Below, piece after piece: positions 16,094-24,132 of a stretch of DNA of 35,583 nt. The first letter of the stretch is position 1; every line of letters starts with the position of its first letter. The stretch spans positions 1 through 35,583 of the forward strand of contig URWU01000001.1 of assembly GCA_900551585.1 (NCBI GenBank), given 5' to 3'. The notes under the pieces were generated by a model that was not told the DNA's origin, did not search any database, and saw only the letters and a program-made list of their open reading frames with translations. This stretch comes from an uncultured Alphaproteobacteria bacterium (GTDB lineage: Bacteria; Pseudomonadota; Alphaproteobacteria; RF32; CAG-239). Both the position numbers and the translations under genes were made by a program.

Positions 16094-18235
16094 CTATCTC
16101 GTATGTTTGGCATTGAGAATCAGACGGGTAATTTTATTATTATCCGGATGGGTTTGCAGCTTATATTCCTGATAACGGCTATAGGCTTGTGACCAGGCAA
16201 TTTGCTCTTCGCTCATTTTTTCCAGAGCATCACAATAGGCCAGCTGGTCGGCATGGTCGAGGGCGCATTTATCATAAAACACGGCAAGATTTTTTTGCAG
16301 CGGCGTTATGCCTTTTTCGGAAATCTGCCGCTCAAGCCCTTCCAGCAGCTGCTTTTGATAGCCCTTGGCCGCCGAAACGATAAAGTCGGTTGTTGATTGC
16401 GGATAGTCCATCTGGCGGACAGCCTCCTTAACCAGGATATTAAAATCATTTTGATTGAACTCTCTTTGCTGATAGAGCGGCATAATCACTTCCGAAATAC
16501 ATAAATCTTCAATTGCCGTCTGCAATCTTTCCGGTGCTTTTTCATCAAGGCCCGGAAAAATCTCAAGACCTTCCTGCAGGTAATTTTTCAAATTTTCCCG
16601 CGGTTTATTTAGGGAAGCAATATTGCGGCGGCTGAAATTATGTTCAAAATCTGTGAGCATTTTTTCCTTATAATTTAAATCAACATCAAAAATACGCTCG
16701 GAAAACATAACAAATTTTTCTTTTTCGACACCGGGTTTTTCACGACTCAGTTTTTGCAGATAAGCATCGGCCGTGATATTTTGTTCGGCAGCCAGTTCTT
16801 CTTCCGTCAAATCCAGATAAGAGACATAAGCCTGACAATTTTTGGCATAGGCGGTAAAAATTGCGGCCATATTTTTCCAATCGGCCTCTTTTGCTCTTGC
16901 CGGATTTCTCAACAGGTGCTCAACATATTCTATATCATATCCCGAAGAATCCAGAACAATTCCATGGCCGCCTTCACTCTCGAGAAGTTTGAATTGTTCG
17001 CGACTCAACAGGCCGACCAGAATGACATCTTTGGCACAATCCAAAATTTCTTCAGGCGTCATGCTTTTTTGCAGATTGATTGCTGCCAGCTCTTGCAGAC
17101 AACGGGCAGATTTTCGTGATGTCTGCTGCCGCCAGCGTTTATAGCGGGCACCAAAATAATTTCTGACATCTTCAGACTGAATCCGGCGGCTGTCATAGCC
17201 TTCAAAAATCCGCGCTTCTTTTTTGTGGCGTTTATAATCTGCAGAAGTTTCCTGCTCAAGCCGGCGATAATCATAATCAGACAACAATTTGTTCATATCA
17301 TCCTGAGTAAATTCCAGCGCTGATAAAGGCGATGAACTAAATTCGTCTGCCGCCATTTCATTTTTTTGCCAGCTCCTGATATCGGCGATTGTCAGGGCTT
17401 CATAATCCTCAACGGCCTCGGCTGTTTCATGCAGGGCATTTTCAATATTTTTAATGCGGTTATAGCCGGGCTGAGCCGCGGATAAAATCTTTCTGACCTC
17501 AGGCAGGCTGCCACGCAAAGCATTTTGAAAATCGCTGTTTGACGTTACGGGAATTTGCATACGGCGGCAATTATCAAGCATAGTCAGGTATAAACCGCCG
17601 GAAGAGGCCTGCAAGGGCTTATCAAAAGCTTCCAGACAGCCCCAATAAATGCCGAGGTTAATATTCTCCGTTGATAACCCGGGTTCGTTATTATTTTTCA
17701 TCCTGGCGGCAATTGTCACATCAAGCTGTGCTTCTTGAACCTTTTTCCATAAATCTTCCTGCCAGTCGATATTCATATCAATCAGCGCCGTATTGGCGGC
17801 ATAAAGCGTCCGCTGCAGCCAATAAGCGCTCTTGGCGTCAAAATAGTCATCATTTCTGCCGTTGACATAATTCTGGGTTTTAATTAAATCTGTTGCAAAT
17901 TGCGGAGATGAAAGATTGAAACTTAACGGAATATCGCGAAAATGCGGATTGCGGTTCAGTTCTTCCGAAAGCTTGGGAATAAGAGATTCTGCCATGCCGA
18001 TTTTGTTATGGTGTTTCCGCAAAGACAAAACCGGCAGTTTTGCGCCGTAAAAGGCATTCAGCTCACCGGTCAGATTTATCAGTGCCGGAGCCGTCTCGCC
18101 AAGGCGCTCTATATAAACATCAAGGTCATCGGCACGAAGAATTTTGCGGTTTTTACCGGCCAGCATTTTCTCGGCATAAAACACAAAAGTTTTTATGACG
18201 GATTTGTATTCTTTTTCATTTTGAAAATTGAACAT
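16094..18235 (-). CDS. Large protein of unknown function (713 residues)
   Basis: I recognise no domain. The protein looks soluble and largely alpha-helical, rich in Glu, Lys, Leu and Asn/Gln, with no signal peptide or membrane helix. Three stretches stand out: a basic, Arg-rich segment near the middle (YKRHKKEARIFEGYDSRR, then YKRWRQQTSRKSARCLQEL), a short GGHGIVLDSSGYDIEYVEHLL piece, and an acidic C-terminal third. It has its own near-consensus promoter, 33 bases upstream of the start. It follows flgE on the same strand, with 74 bases and no terminator between, so it may also be read from the hook promoter. A flagellar or secreted-effector role would be speculation. Confidence 0.8.
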   Translation of the reverse strand: MFNFQNEKEYKSVIKTFVFYAEKMLAGKNRKILRADDLDVYIERLGETAPALINLTGELNAFYGAKLPVLSLRKHHNKIGMAESLIPKLSEELNRNPHFRDIPLSFNLSSPQFATDLIKTQNYVNGRNDDYFDAKSAYWLQRTLYAANTALIDMNIDWQEDLWKKVQEAQLDVTIAARMKNNNEPGLSTENINLGIYWGCLEAFDKPLQASSGGLYLTMLDNCRRMQIPVTSNSDFQNALRGSLPEVRKILSAAQPGYNRIKNIENALHETAEAVEDYEALTIADIRSWQKNEMAADEFSSSPLSALEFTQDDMNKLLSDYDYRRLEQETSADYKRHKKEARIFEGYDSRRIQSEDVRNYFGARYKRWRQQTSRKSARCLQELAAINLQKSMTPEEILDCAKDVILVGLLSREQFKLLESEGGHGIVLDSSGYDIEYVEHLLRNPARAKEADWKNMAAIFTAYAKNCQAYVSYLDLTEEELAAEQNITADAYLQKLSREKPGVEKEKFVMFSERIFDVDLNYKEKMLTDFEHNFSRRNIASLNKPRENLKNYLQEGLEIFPGLDEKAPERLQTAIEDLCISEVIMPLYQQREFNQNDFNILVKEAVRQMDYPQSTTDFIVSAAKGYQKQLLEGLERQISEKGITPLQKNLAVFYDKCALDHADQLAYCDALEKMSEEQIAWSQAYSRYQEYKLQTHPDNNKITRLILNAKHTR

Positions 18236-18267
18236 AAAATAAGCGCCTTAAGTTATATTATAGACAC

Positions 18268-18297
18268 AATATAAACAAAAAGCGCTTGTTTTGTCAA
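18268..18297 (-). promoter_or_regulatory. Sigma-70 promoter of the 713-residue gene
   Basis: On the minus strand a perfect TTGACA is followed after 18 bases by TATATT. The spacer contains the palindrome AAGCGCTT. The leader would be about 25 bases with only a weak AAGG ribosome site. Confidence 0.65.
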
Positions 18298-18309
18298 CTT
18301 TTAATTAAT

Positions 18310-19527
18310 CTAAGTCTTCAGATTAACAAGCAGCTGCAGCATTTCATTCGTAGCCGTAAAGGAGCTGGAGTTTAATCCATAAGCCCGCTGGACAACCACC
18401 ATTTTGGTGAACTCGGTTTCGACATTGGCGGTTGAACGCTCTAAGGCCTGGCTCTTGATAAAATCTTTATTTGAATCGAGATAATAAGAATCGCCGGTCA
18501 GACCGTTTGCCTCAAACAAAGTACCGGAAACCGAAGTCAGATTATCAGGAGCCGAAAAACCGGTCAAAGCCAGTTTGGCAATATTTACCGTCTGACCGTT
18601 GCTGTAAGAAGCATAGACAATTCCTTCTTCACCGATGGCGCTGAATTTGAAATCGCCGCTTTCTTTACCGTCTTGTTTGACATCGGTAATACCGCTGCTG
18701 CCGTCATACTGGGTCATATTCTCAATATTCATGGCAATTGTATTGCTGCTGCCGTCATCCCAGGCAACATCTACCGTAAAGTCTTTCGGTGACAACAGTT
18801 TGCCGTCCTGCGAGAAAACAGCCTCTATCGGCTCGGCCGTTGTAACGGTTCCGCCATTGACATCAAAAGTGACGTTCCAGGTATTAACCTTGCCCTCAAC
18901 TTTGGTAAAGAGCATATTCATTGTTTCACCGTTATTATTGGGGCCGTAAATCGTAATTCCGTAACTGCTGGTATCTGCCCCCGAAGCCGGAACGTTTGCC
19001 GTAATCGAGGCTTTGGTTGTCGGGGTTGACGGAATTTTTTCCGGATAATTAATCACAATATCCGACGGAGAACCGCCAAAGCCGCCGCCTTCCAAAGCAG
19101 GAAAACCCTGCACGCGCAAACCGTTATTATTGACCAGATACAAACTGCCGTTGGTTGACATTGTTTTAAAATCGCCGGCGCGGGTGTAATAAACATCGCC
19201 GGAATAGCGGTCTTTCAAAGTGAAAAAAGCGTTGCCGGTACCGTTAATAGCAACGTCATAATTATTATTCGACGCCGTTACCTGACCCTGATGCGTTACA
19301 TTGGTGCGGTCATAATAACCAACGCCGTGGATATCTACCCGCGAAGAAGATATGCCGTCCTGACTGCCTTTAACGACAGGATTGGCTCCCAACAAGGTAT
19401 AAAACATCGTCTCACTGCTTTTATAGCCGACAGTGTTGATGTTGGCAATGTTTGTACCAACGGTTTCCAATGCGTGCGATTGAGCAGTCATACCGGTTGT
19501 CGAAGGCATGAACATACTTAAAGCCAT
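18310..19527 (-). CDS. flgE: Flagellar hook protein FlgE
   Basis: The 405-residue protein forms the universal joint between the flagellar rod and filament and is exported by the flagellar type III system. The N-terminal rod/hook motif GMTAQSHALETVGTNIANINTVGYKSS, the middle DVAINGTGNAFFTL and YYTRAGDFKTMSTNGSLYLVNNNGLRVQGFPA, and the C-terminal NVETEFTKMVVVQRAYGLNSSSFTATNEML are standard for FlgE/FlgF/FlgG. The length and large middle domain favour FlgE. The start at 19527 follows GGAGA; the longer frame to 19623 lies inside the promoter. It is controlled by a perfect sigma-54 site. No other basal-body genes adjoin it. Confidence 0.9.
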   Translation of the reverse strand: MALSMFMPSTTGMTAQSHALETVGTNIANINTVGYKSSETMFYTLLGANPVVKGSQDGISSSRVDIHGVGYYDRTNVTHQGQVTASNNNYDVAINGTGNAFFTLKDRYSGDVYYTRAGDFKTMSTNGSLYLVNNNGLRVQGFPALEGGGFGGSPSDIVINYPEKIPSTPTTKASITANVPASGADTSSYGITIYGPNNNGETMNMLFTKVEGKVNTWNVTFDVNGGTVTTAEPIEAVFSQDGKLLSPKDFTVDVAWDDGSSNTIAMNIENMTQYDGSSGITDVKQDGKESGDFKFSAIGEEGIVYASYSNGQTVNIAKLALTGFSAPDNLTSVSGTLFEANGLTGDSYYLDSNKDFIKSQALERSTANVETEFTKMVVVQRAYGLNSSSFTATNEMLQLLVNLKT

Positions 19528-19566
19528 GATAAAAATCTCCCTAAAATTTATCTTATGAGAATATAT

Positions 19567-19581
19567 GCAAAAATTGTGCCA
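19567..19581 (-). promoter_or_regulatory. Sigma-54 (RpoN) promoter of flgE
   Basis: The minus strand reads TGGCAC-AATTT-TTGC followed by A, a full match to the -24/-12 consensus. It lies 40 bases upstream of the flgE start, placing transcription near 19555. Sigma-54 control of hook genes with an FlbD/FlrC-type activator is established in Caulobacter and others. Confidence 0.88.
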
Positions 19582-19795
19582 AAAGCTATTTCTTGTTTTG
19601 GTTGTTTTAATTAAATACCACACCGTTAATTTCAGGCGTTAACATTTATTTTTAAAAATCACTCAAAAATCGGCCATTTTGATAAAAAAACGGGGTATAT
19701 TTAAGCAAAATTGATAATTTTTGTTGTATTTTGCTGAAATAAGAGATATGAATCAGTCTGATTTTATTTATTTAACATTTAGTGAGAAAATTAAT

Positions 19796-20281
19796 ATGGC
19801 AAATCCATTGGATACTAAAGTTATCAGCAAACTGGCTGAGATTCTTGATAAAAGTAATTTAACCGAGCTTGAATATGAAGATGAAACCTGCAGAATCTGC
19901 CTGACTCGTGAAGTGACTATGGCTGCTCCGGCTTATGCACCGATGCCTGCTCCGATGCCGATGCCCGCAGCACCGGCTTCTCTGCCAGCTCCTGCCGCTG
20001 CTCCTGTTGCCGCTGCGCCGATGAGTGATGAAGATTATGCCAAAAATCCCGGCGCCGTTAAATCTCCGATGGTCGGCGTTGTTTATATGTCTGCCGATCC
20101 GAATTCTCCGGATTATGTCAAAGTCGGCGACACCGTTTCCGAAGGCGACACCGTCTGCCTGATTGAAGCCATGAAAACCTTTAATCCGGTTAAGGCTCAC
20201 AAAGGCGGCAAAGTTACCAATATTCTGGTTGCAACCGGCGATCCCGTTGAATATGGCGAACCTCTGGTAATTATTGAATAA
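19796..20281 (+). CDS. accB: Acetyl-CoA carboxylase biotin carboxyl carrier protein
   Basis: The 161-residue carrier shuttles carboxybiotin between AccC and the carboxyltransferase at the first step of fatty acid synthesis. An N-terminal helical part (DTKVISKLAEILDKSNLTELEYED) is followed by a Pro/Ala/Met-rich flexible linker (about residues 42-75) and the C-terminal biotinyl domain. Biotin attaches to K127 in EAMKTFNP; the usual M-K-M/L is M-K-T here. The start at 19796 is chosen because MANPLDTKVI aligns with other AccB starts; a longer form from 19748 is possible. accC follows after 27 bases, as in most Proteobacteria. Confidence 0.95.
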   Translation: MANPLDTKVISKLAEILDKSNLTELEYEDETCRICLTREVTMAAPAYAPMPAPMPMPAAPASLPAPAAAPVAAAPMSDEDYAKNPGAVKSPMVGVVYMSADPNSPDYVKVGDTVSEGDTVCLIEAMKTFNPVKAHKGGKVTNILVATGDPVEYGEPLVIIE

Positions 20282-20308
20282 TTTGTCCCAACTCTTTAGG
20301 ATTTTAAT

Positions 20309-21658
20309 ATGTTTGAAAAAGTATTAATTGCCAACCGCGGTGAAGTTGCCTTAAGAATTCATCGTGCCTGCCGCGAGATGGGTATCCGTACCGTGGCCGT
20401 GCATTCTGAGGCTGACGCCGATGCCATGCATGTTCGTTTGGCTGATGAAGCCGTTTGTATCGGACCGGCTCGTTCGACCGACTCTTATTTAAATAAGTCG
20501 GCGATTATTTCGGCAGCCCACATTACCGGTGCAGATGCTATTCACCCGGGTTACGGCTTTTTATCCGAAAGCGCCGATTTTGCCGAAATGGTTGAAGAAC
20601 ACGGCATTACGTTTATCGGCCCCCGCGCTGAAACAATGCGCATGATGGGTGACAAAATCACCGCCCGAGAGGCTTCCATCAAAGCCGGCCTGCCGGTTGT
20701 TCCGGGTTCTCCGGCTCTGGAAAGTGTTGAGCAAGCCATCGAATGGGCTCACAAAATCGGTTATCCGGTTATTGTCAAGGCCAAAGACGGCGGCGGCGGA
20801 AAAGGTATGAAAACCGCATTTAACGATGCCGAAATGAAAGAAGCTTATACAATGGCGAAAGCCGAAGCGAAAGCCGCTTTCACCAGCGATATCGTTTATA
20901 TGGAAAAATATTTGCAGAAACCGCGCCATATTGAAATGCAGGTTTTGGCCGACAACTATGGCCATGTTGTGCATTTGGGCGAGCGTGACTGTTCTATCCA
21001 GCGTAATCACCAAAAAGTGATTGAAGAGACTCCGTCTCCGGGATTGAATCAGGCTCAGCGCGCCGAGATTGGCGAGATTGCCCGCAAGGCTGCCGAAACT
21101 CTCGGCTACAGCAACGCCGGCACCATGGAATTTTTGTTTGAAGACGGCAAATTCTATTTTCTGGAAATGAACACCCGTGTTCAGGTTGAACACCCGATTA
21201 CCGAAGCTATCAGCGGTATTGATATTGTCAAAGAGCAAATCCGCGTTGCCAGCGGTGCCGTTCTCGGCTACACTCAGGACGATATCCAGTTCAGCGGCCA
21301 TGCCATTGAATGCCGTATTAATGCCGAAGATCCGGAGACTTTTGTTCCCTGCCCCGGCAAGATTACCGAATGGCATGCTCCCGGCGGTCTCGGCGTCCGC
21401 GTGGATTCCGAAATCTATTCCGGTTACAGCATTCCGCCGTATTATGACAGCATGATTGCCAAATTGATTGTTCACGGCAAAACCCGCAATGCTGCATTAA
21501 TGCGCCTGCGTCGTGCTTTGGAAGAATTTGTTATTGAAGGTGTTAAAACCACTATTCCGCTGCATCAGGAAATTATTTCCCAGGCAGAATATATTGACGG
21601 TCAGTTTAATATTCACTGGCTGGAAAAATTCATGGCTGCCAAAAAATCAGCGAAATAA
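20309..21658 (+). CDS. accC: Acetyl-CoA carboxylase biotin carboxylase subunit
   Basis: This 449-residue enzyme, the same length as E. coli AccC, carboxylates biotin on AccB using ATP and bicarbonate. It starts with the classic FEKVLIANRGEVALRIHRAC. The ATP-grasp domain has KAKDGGGGKGMK (glycine-rich loop), MEKYLQKPRHIEMQVLAD, and the catalytic ERDCSIQRNHQKVIEETPSP and EMNTRVQVEHPITE motifs. It is co-transcribed with accB and closed by a strong terminator. Confidence 0.98.
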   Translation: MFEKVLIANRGEVALRIHRACREMGIRTVAVHSEADADAMHVRLADEAVCIGPARSTDSYLNKSAIISAAHITGADAIHPGYGFLSESADFAEMVEEHGITFIGPRAETMRMMGDKITAREASIKAGLPVVPGSPALESVEQAIEWAHKIGYPVIVKAKDGGGGKGMKTAFNDAEMKEAYTMAKAEAKAAFTSDIVYMEKYLQKPRHIEMQVLADNYGHVVHLGERDCSIQRNHQKVIEETPSPGLNQAQRAEIGEIARKAAETLGYSNAGTMEFLFEDGKFYFLEMNTRVQVEHPITEAISGIDIVKEQIRVASGAVLGYTQDDIQFSGHAIECRINAEDPETFVPCPGKITEWHAPGGLGVRVDSEIYSGYSIPPYYDSMIAKLIVHGKTRNAALMRLRRALEEFVIEGVKTTIPLHQEIISQAEYIDGQFNIHWLEKFMAAKKSAK

Positions 21659-21674
21659 ATTCTTTTTCTATGAT

Positions 21675-21713
21675 AAAATCGCGTTCCTTGATAAAAGTAA
21701 CGCGATTTTTTTA
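21675..21713 (+). terminator. Rho-independent terminator of accBC
   Basis: AAAATCGCGTT (21675-21685) pairs perfectly with AACGCGATTTT (21699-21709), followed by more T. Confidence 0.9.
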
Positions 21714-22127
21714 TTGTTCTTCGGCACTCTGGAATGATAATTGATATTTTCTACAAAAACCCCTTGTTTTTGTCCAAAAATTGTGATATAAAGAAAGAAC
21801 TTAATTGAATTATTTACACTTATCATTATCCCCTGATGATTTTCTTTTTCTGTTTTTTGCAGATAAGATAAGTGTCTAAATACAAACCCCATCTAAATCT
21901 AAGCTTCTGCATTTTATAAAGTCCATAACTTTTTAATATACTGATTTTTGTATTTTGATAATTCGATTAGCCTCCTGAATATTTGTCCAGTTATCTTGCG
22001 ATAACCGATACAGATATATCAATTCCGGGCTTGGGAATATAAACAAATCAATTACAAAAATCACCCGTTATTTTCAGCAAAGCAAACAAGCCTTGCGGCG
22101 CCGGAAATAACACAATAATTAAAAATT
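21714..22127. other. AT-rich intergenic region of about 410 bases without a gene
   Basis: I see no convincing coding region; the one minus-strand frame (21668-21892) overlaps the accC terminator and has no ribosome site. Two dyads are present: CACTTATC (21820-21827) with GATAAGTG (21867-21874), and a perfect GTTATC-TTGC-GATAAC at 21990-22005. Confidence 0.6.
21990..22005. promoter_or_regulatory. Perfect 16-base dyad, possible operator
   Basis: GTTATC and GATAAC flank TTGC, about 120 bases upstream of the 238-residue gene. No T run follows, so it is not a terminator. Confidence 0.4.
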
Positions 22128-22844
22128 ATGAAGACTACAAATTTTTCAGAAGAAGTGAGAGAATTAGTTGCAGGTTCAATGGTTATTGCCAACCGAATCA
22201 CAGTCGTTAACGTTGCAAGCTCTACCGAACTACGTGCCGTTGCTGCTTACATCCAAAAAGAATACCGGGAAAATATTCTCATTATTCAGGATAAGCAATA
22301 TGCCGCATTTTATTCCGGAGAGATTGAGGCAAATAATTTTTCCCATATCATCCTTGATGATGAAGATTGGGCAATGCCGACAGACTGCGGTTTTTGGGAA
22401 ATCCGTTTCAGACTCAAAAAGCCTTACCAAGAGTTTCTTGATCTTATCAAAGATAAACTTTTGTCTCAGGCCTTGATTTTAAGCGCTGTTCCGGATTTTA
22501 GGACTCTTGATGATGATATCAGCCTGCTTAACAGCGGTTTTGCCAATGACATCAGAGAGGGTTTTAATTTAGGTATGAAAGAAGCTCAGGAAGTCTTATA
22601 CAAACTTTTCTGCTTCTCCAGCATTCTTCAAAATTCTTTGCGAAAAGCCCAATATAATCCTAAAAATTTTAGGGATAAAATGGCTCTAACTTTGCTAAAA
22701 AAAGAGATTGAAGAATTTATCCAAAGCAAAAACTATCTGCTCTGTGTCGAAATGACAAATGCAGGCGTTAGCCGTGTTGTTTCCAGACATTGTCAGAATT
22801 ATGTTCAAAAGCTTTTAACCGCTTTGGAAGAAATTGTAAAATAA
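22128..22844 (+). CDS. Protein of unknown function (238 residues)
   Basis: I do not recognise this protein. It looks soluble and mixed alpha/beta. Residues 18-100 alternate short hydrophobic strands and helices (ANRITVVNVASS, ILIIQDKQYAAFYSG, HIILDDEDW), and the rest is helical with several Cys. VREGFNLGMKEAQEVLYKLF (written IREGFN in the protein) and the C-terminal VQKLLTALEEIV would be amphipathic helices. Codons are more AT-rich than in accC before it. The ribosome site is weak. An orphan of lineage-specific origin is likely. Confidence 0.72.
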   Translation: MKTTNFSEEVRELVAGSMVIANRITVVNVASSTELRAVAAYIQKEYRENILIIQDKQYAAFYSGEIEANNFSHIILDDEDWAMPTDCGFWEIRFRLKKPYQEFLDLIKDKLLSQALILSAVPDFRTLDDDISLLNSGFANDIREGFNLGMKEAQEVLYKLFCFSSILQNSLRKAQYNPKNFRDKMALTLLKKEIEEFIQSKNYLLCVEMTNAGVSRVVSRHCQNYVQKLLTALEEIVK

Positions 22845-22851
22845 CTAAAAA

Positions 22852-22871
22852 AAGAGCTCTGCGGAGCTCTT
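22852..22871 (+). terminator. Hairpin after the 238-residue gene, weak terminator
   Basis: AAGAGCTC and GAGCTCTT pair perfectly around TGCG, but only a short broken T tract follows, so readthrough into the next gene is likely. Confidence 0.55.
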
Positions 22872-22899
22872 AACTTTATTCACTTAATTTATATCAAAA

Positions 22900-23352
22900 A
22901 TGAAAAAGAAATTTTTAACACCCATTTTGGCAATCGTTGCCGGTATTCTTTTTTTCACCCTTTTCCAATGTTCCCTTTCCAGTGAAGAAGCTGAGGAGAA
23001 AGCACAAATTGAAAATGTTGAACGCCTGAGCAACTGTCCGACTTACTATGTTGACGGCGTCTCTGATCCATCTGATAAGGAAGAAGGTATCTTTTATGCT
23101 AATCTTTATCGCAAAAATGCGTCAGACGGAACTATCCCCGACAGCATACTTGTTAAGTTTTACGAACAACTGACACCGTCTATTCTCTATCTGAAAGCCG
23201 GTGACAGCATCAAAATAGATTTAGAAGTCGTAACTGATGAGTACCGTCTGGACGGAAGGTATCAGATTTTTAAAACTTATGAAGCATCATTATTTATTTT
23301 TGTTGATCAAATTCCTATCCTGACGGAAAAATACAAACAAAATAACAACTAA
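22900..23352 (+). CDS. Small membrane-anchored or exported protein of unknown function (150 residues)
   Basis: The protein starts MKKKF and has one N-terminal hydrophobic helix (about residues 8-24, ILAIVAGILFFTLFQC). A Cys follows, but Gln at -1 is a poor lipobox, so a simple signal anchor is more likely than a lipoprotein. The remaining 120 residues are polar, with beta-like segments (SILYLKAGDSIKIDLEVV, SLFIFVDQIPIL), and would face the periplasm. No family is recognised. It follows the 238-residue gene by 55 bases and shares its AT-rich codon use. Confidence 0.7.
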   Translation: MKKKFLTPILAIVAGILFFTLFQCSLSSEEAEEKAQIENVERLSNCPTYYVDGVSDPSDKEEGIFYANLYRKNASDGTIPDSILVKFYEQLTPSILYLKAGDSIKIDLEVVTDEYRLDGRYQIFKTYEASLFIFVDQIPILTEKYKQNNN

Positions 23353-23390
23353 TGGCACCAATCTTTTAATTAACCGAAAAAACACACTAA

Positions 23391-23428
23391 ACAAGCCCTC
23401 TCTGCGAAGAAAGGGCTTGTTGCTTTTT
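23391..23428 (+). terminator. Terminator of the 150-residue gene
   Basis: ACAAGCCCT (23391-23399) pairs with AGGGCTTGT (23412-23420), followed by TGCTTTTT. Confidence 0.8.
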
Positions 23429-23432
23429 AAAC

Positions 23433-23467
23433 AAAAAACCGCGCTGCAATCCTAAAACACAGCGCGG
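23433..23467 (-). terminator. Terminator of the mlaA-mlaC unit
   Basis: On the minus strand CCGCGCTG and CAGCGCGG form an eight-pair GC-rich stem, followed by six T. It sits back to back with the plus-strand terminator. Confidence 0.88.
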
Positions 23468-23490
23468 TAATTATTCTTAATTCAGAACGG

Positions 23491-24114
23491 TTATTTGCCG
23501 GCCGGTTTTACCGGAGCTTTAACCTTTTTCTGCAAGTCGGCAATCAAAGCATTGATATTGCCGCCGTTGTTTTTGATAAAAGCGGTATATTCATTGCGAG
23601 CGGTAATTGCCAAGCTGACGTTTTCAATAATGATATCAACAATCTTGAAACTGCTGCCGGTTTGCTTAACGCGCCAGATAACTTTTGCCGGAGCGCCCTG
23701 ATTCATGGCAACGGTTGAGTTGATGAAAACCTGATTTTTGGAAGTGGACGGGGTAGAACCGACAAAAACAAAAGACTTGCCTTTGAATTCGTCAAAACGA
23801 GCCGACCAGGTTTTAATATTCAGTTCGCGATAAACTTTGATAAAGTCTTTGCGCTGTTCCGGTGTTGCAATTTTCCAATAGCGGCCGAGAACAAACTGGC
23901 CGATAAAATCCAAATCCAAAGCATCGTTGAACAATTTTTCAAAACGCTGATCTTTAACGGCCTGAGAAACCGGCGCATTGATGATTTCCTCAATACCTTC
24001 GCTGGTCACTTTGCGGACAAAAGCGTCTGCCTTGGCAACATCAACATCAGCCTTGGCTGCTGCCGAAAAGAGAAATACAGAGCCTAAAACAGCGGCAAAA
24101 ATACTTTTTTTCAT
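23491..24114 (-). CDS. mlaC: MlaC/Ttg2D-family periplasmic phospholipid-binding protein
   Basis: The 207-residue protein carries phospholipids across the periplasm between the outer-membrane MlaA complex and the inner-membrane MlaFEDB transporter. A Sec signal peptide (MKKSIFAAVLGSVFLFSAAAKA) is cleaved after about residue 22. FIGQFVLGRYWKIATPEQRKDFIKVY is the hallmark of the family, followed by the beta-sheet part VFINSTVAMNQGAPAKVIWRV and FKIVDIIIENVSLAITARNEYTAFI. It lies 18 bases after mlaA. The transporter genes are not in the window. Confidence 0.93.
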   Translation of the reverse strand: MKKSIFAAVLGSVFLFSAAAKADVDVAKADAFVRKVTSEGIEEIINAPVSQAVKDQRFEKLFNDALDLDFIGQFVLGRYWKIATPEQRKDFIKVYRELNIKTWSARFDEFKGKSFVFVGSTPSTSKNQVFINSTVAMNQGAPAKVIWRVKQTGSSFKIVDIIIENVSLAITARNEYTAFIKNNGGNINALIADLQKKVKAPVKPAGK

Positions 24115-24132
24115 CTTTTATTTACTCCTTGG

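Noticed and set aside
20561..21475. 304-residue open frame on the minus strand within accC
   Set aside because: It lies wholly antisense to a perfect accC, and its Asn/Phe/Gly-rich product is typical of an antisense shadow.
21668..21892. 74-residue minus-strand frame after accC
   Set aside because: It starts without a ribosome site, crosses the accC terminator and has no recognisable features.
22900..22980. Lipoprotein signal in the 150-residue protein
   Set aside because: The only suitable Cys is preceded by Gln, which breaks the lipobox rule (small residue at -1).
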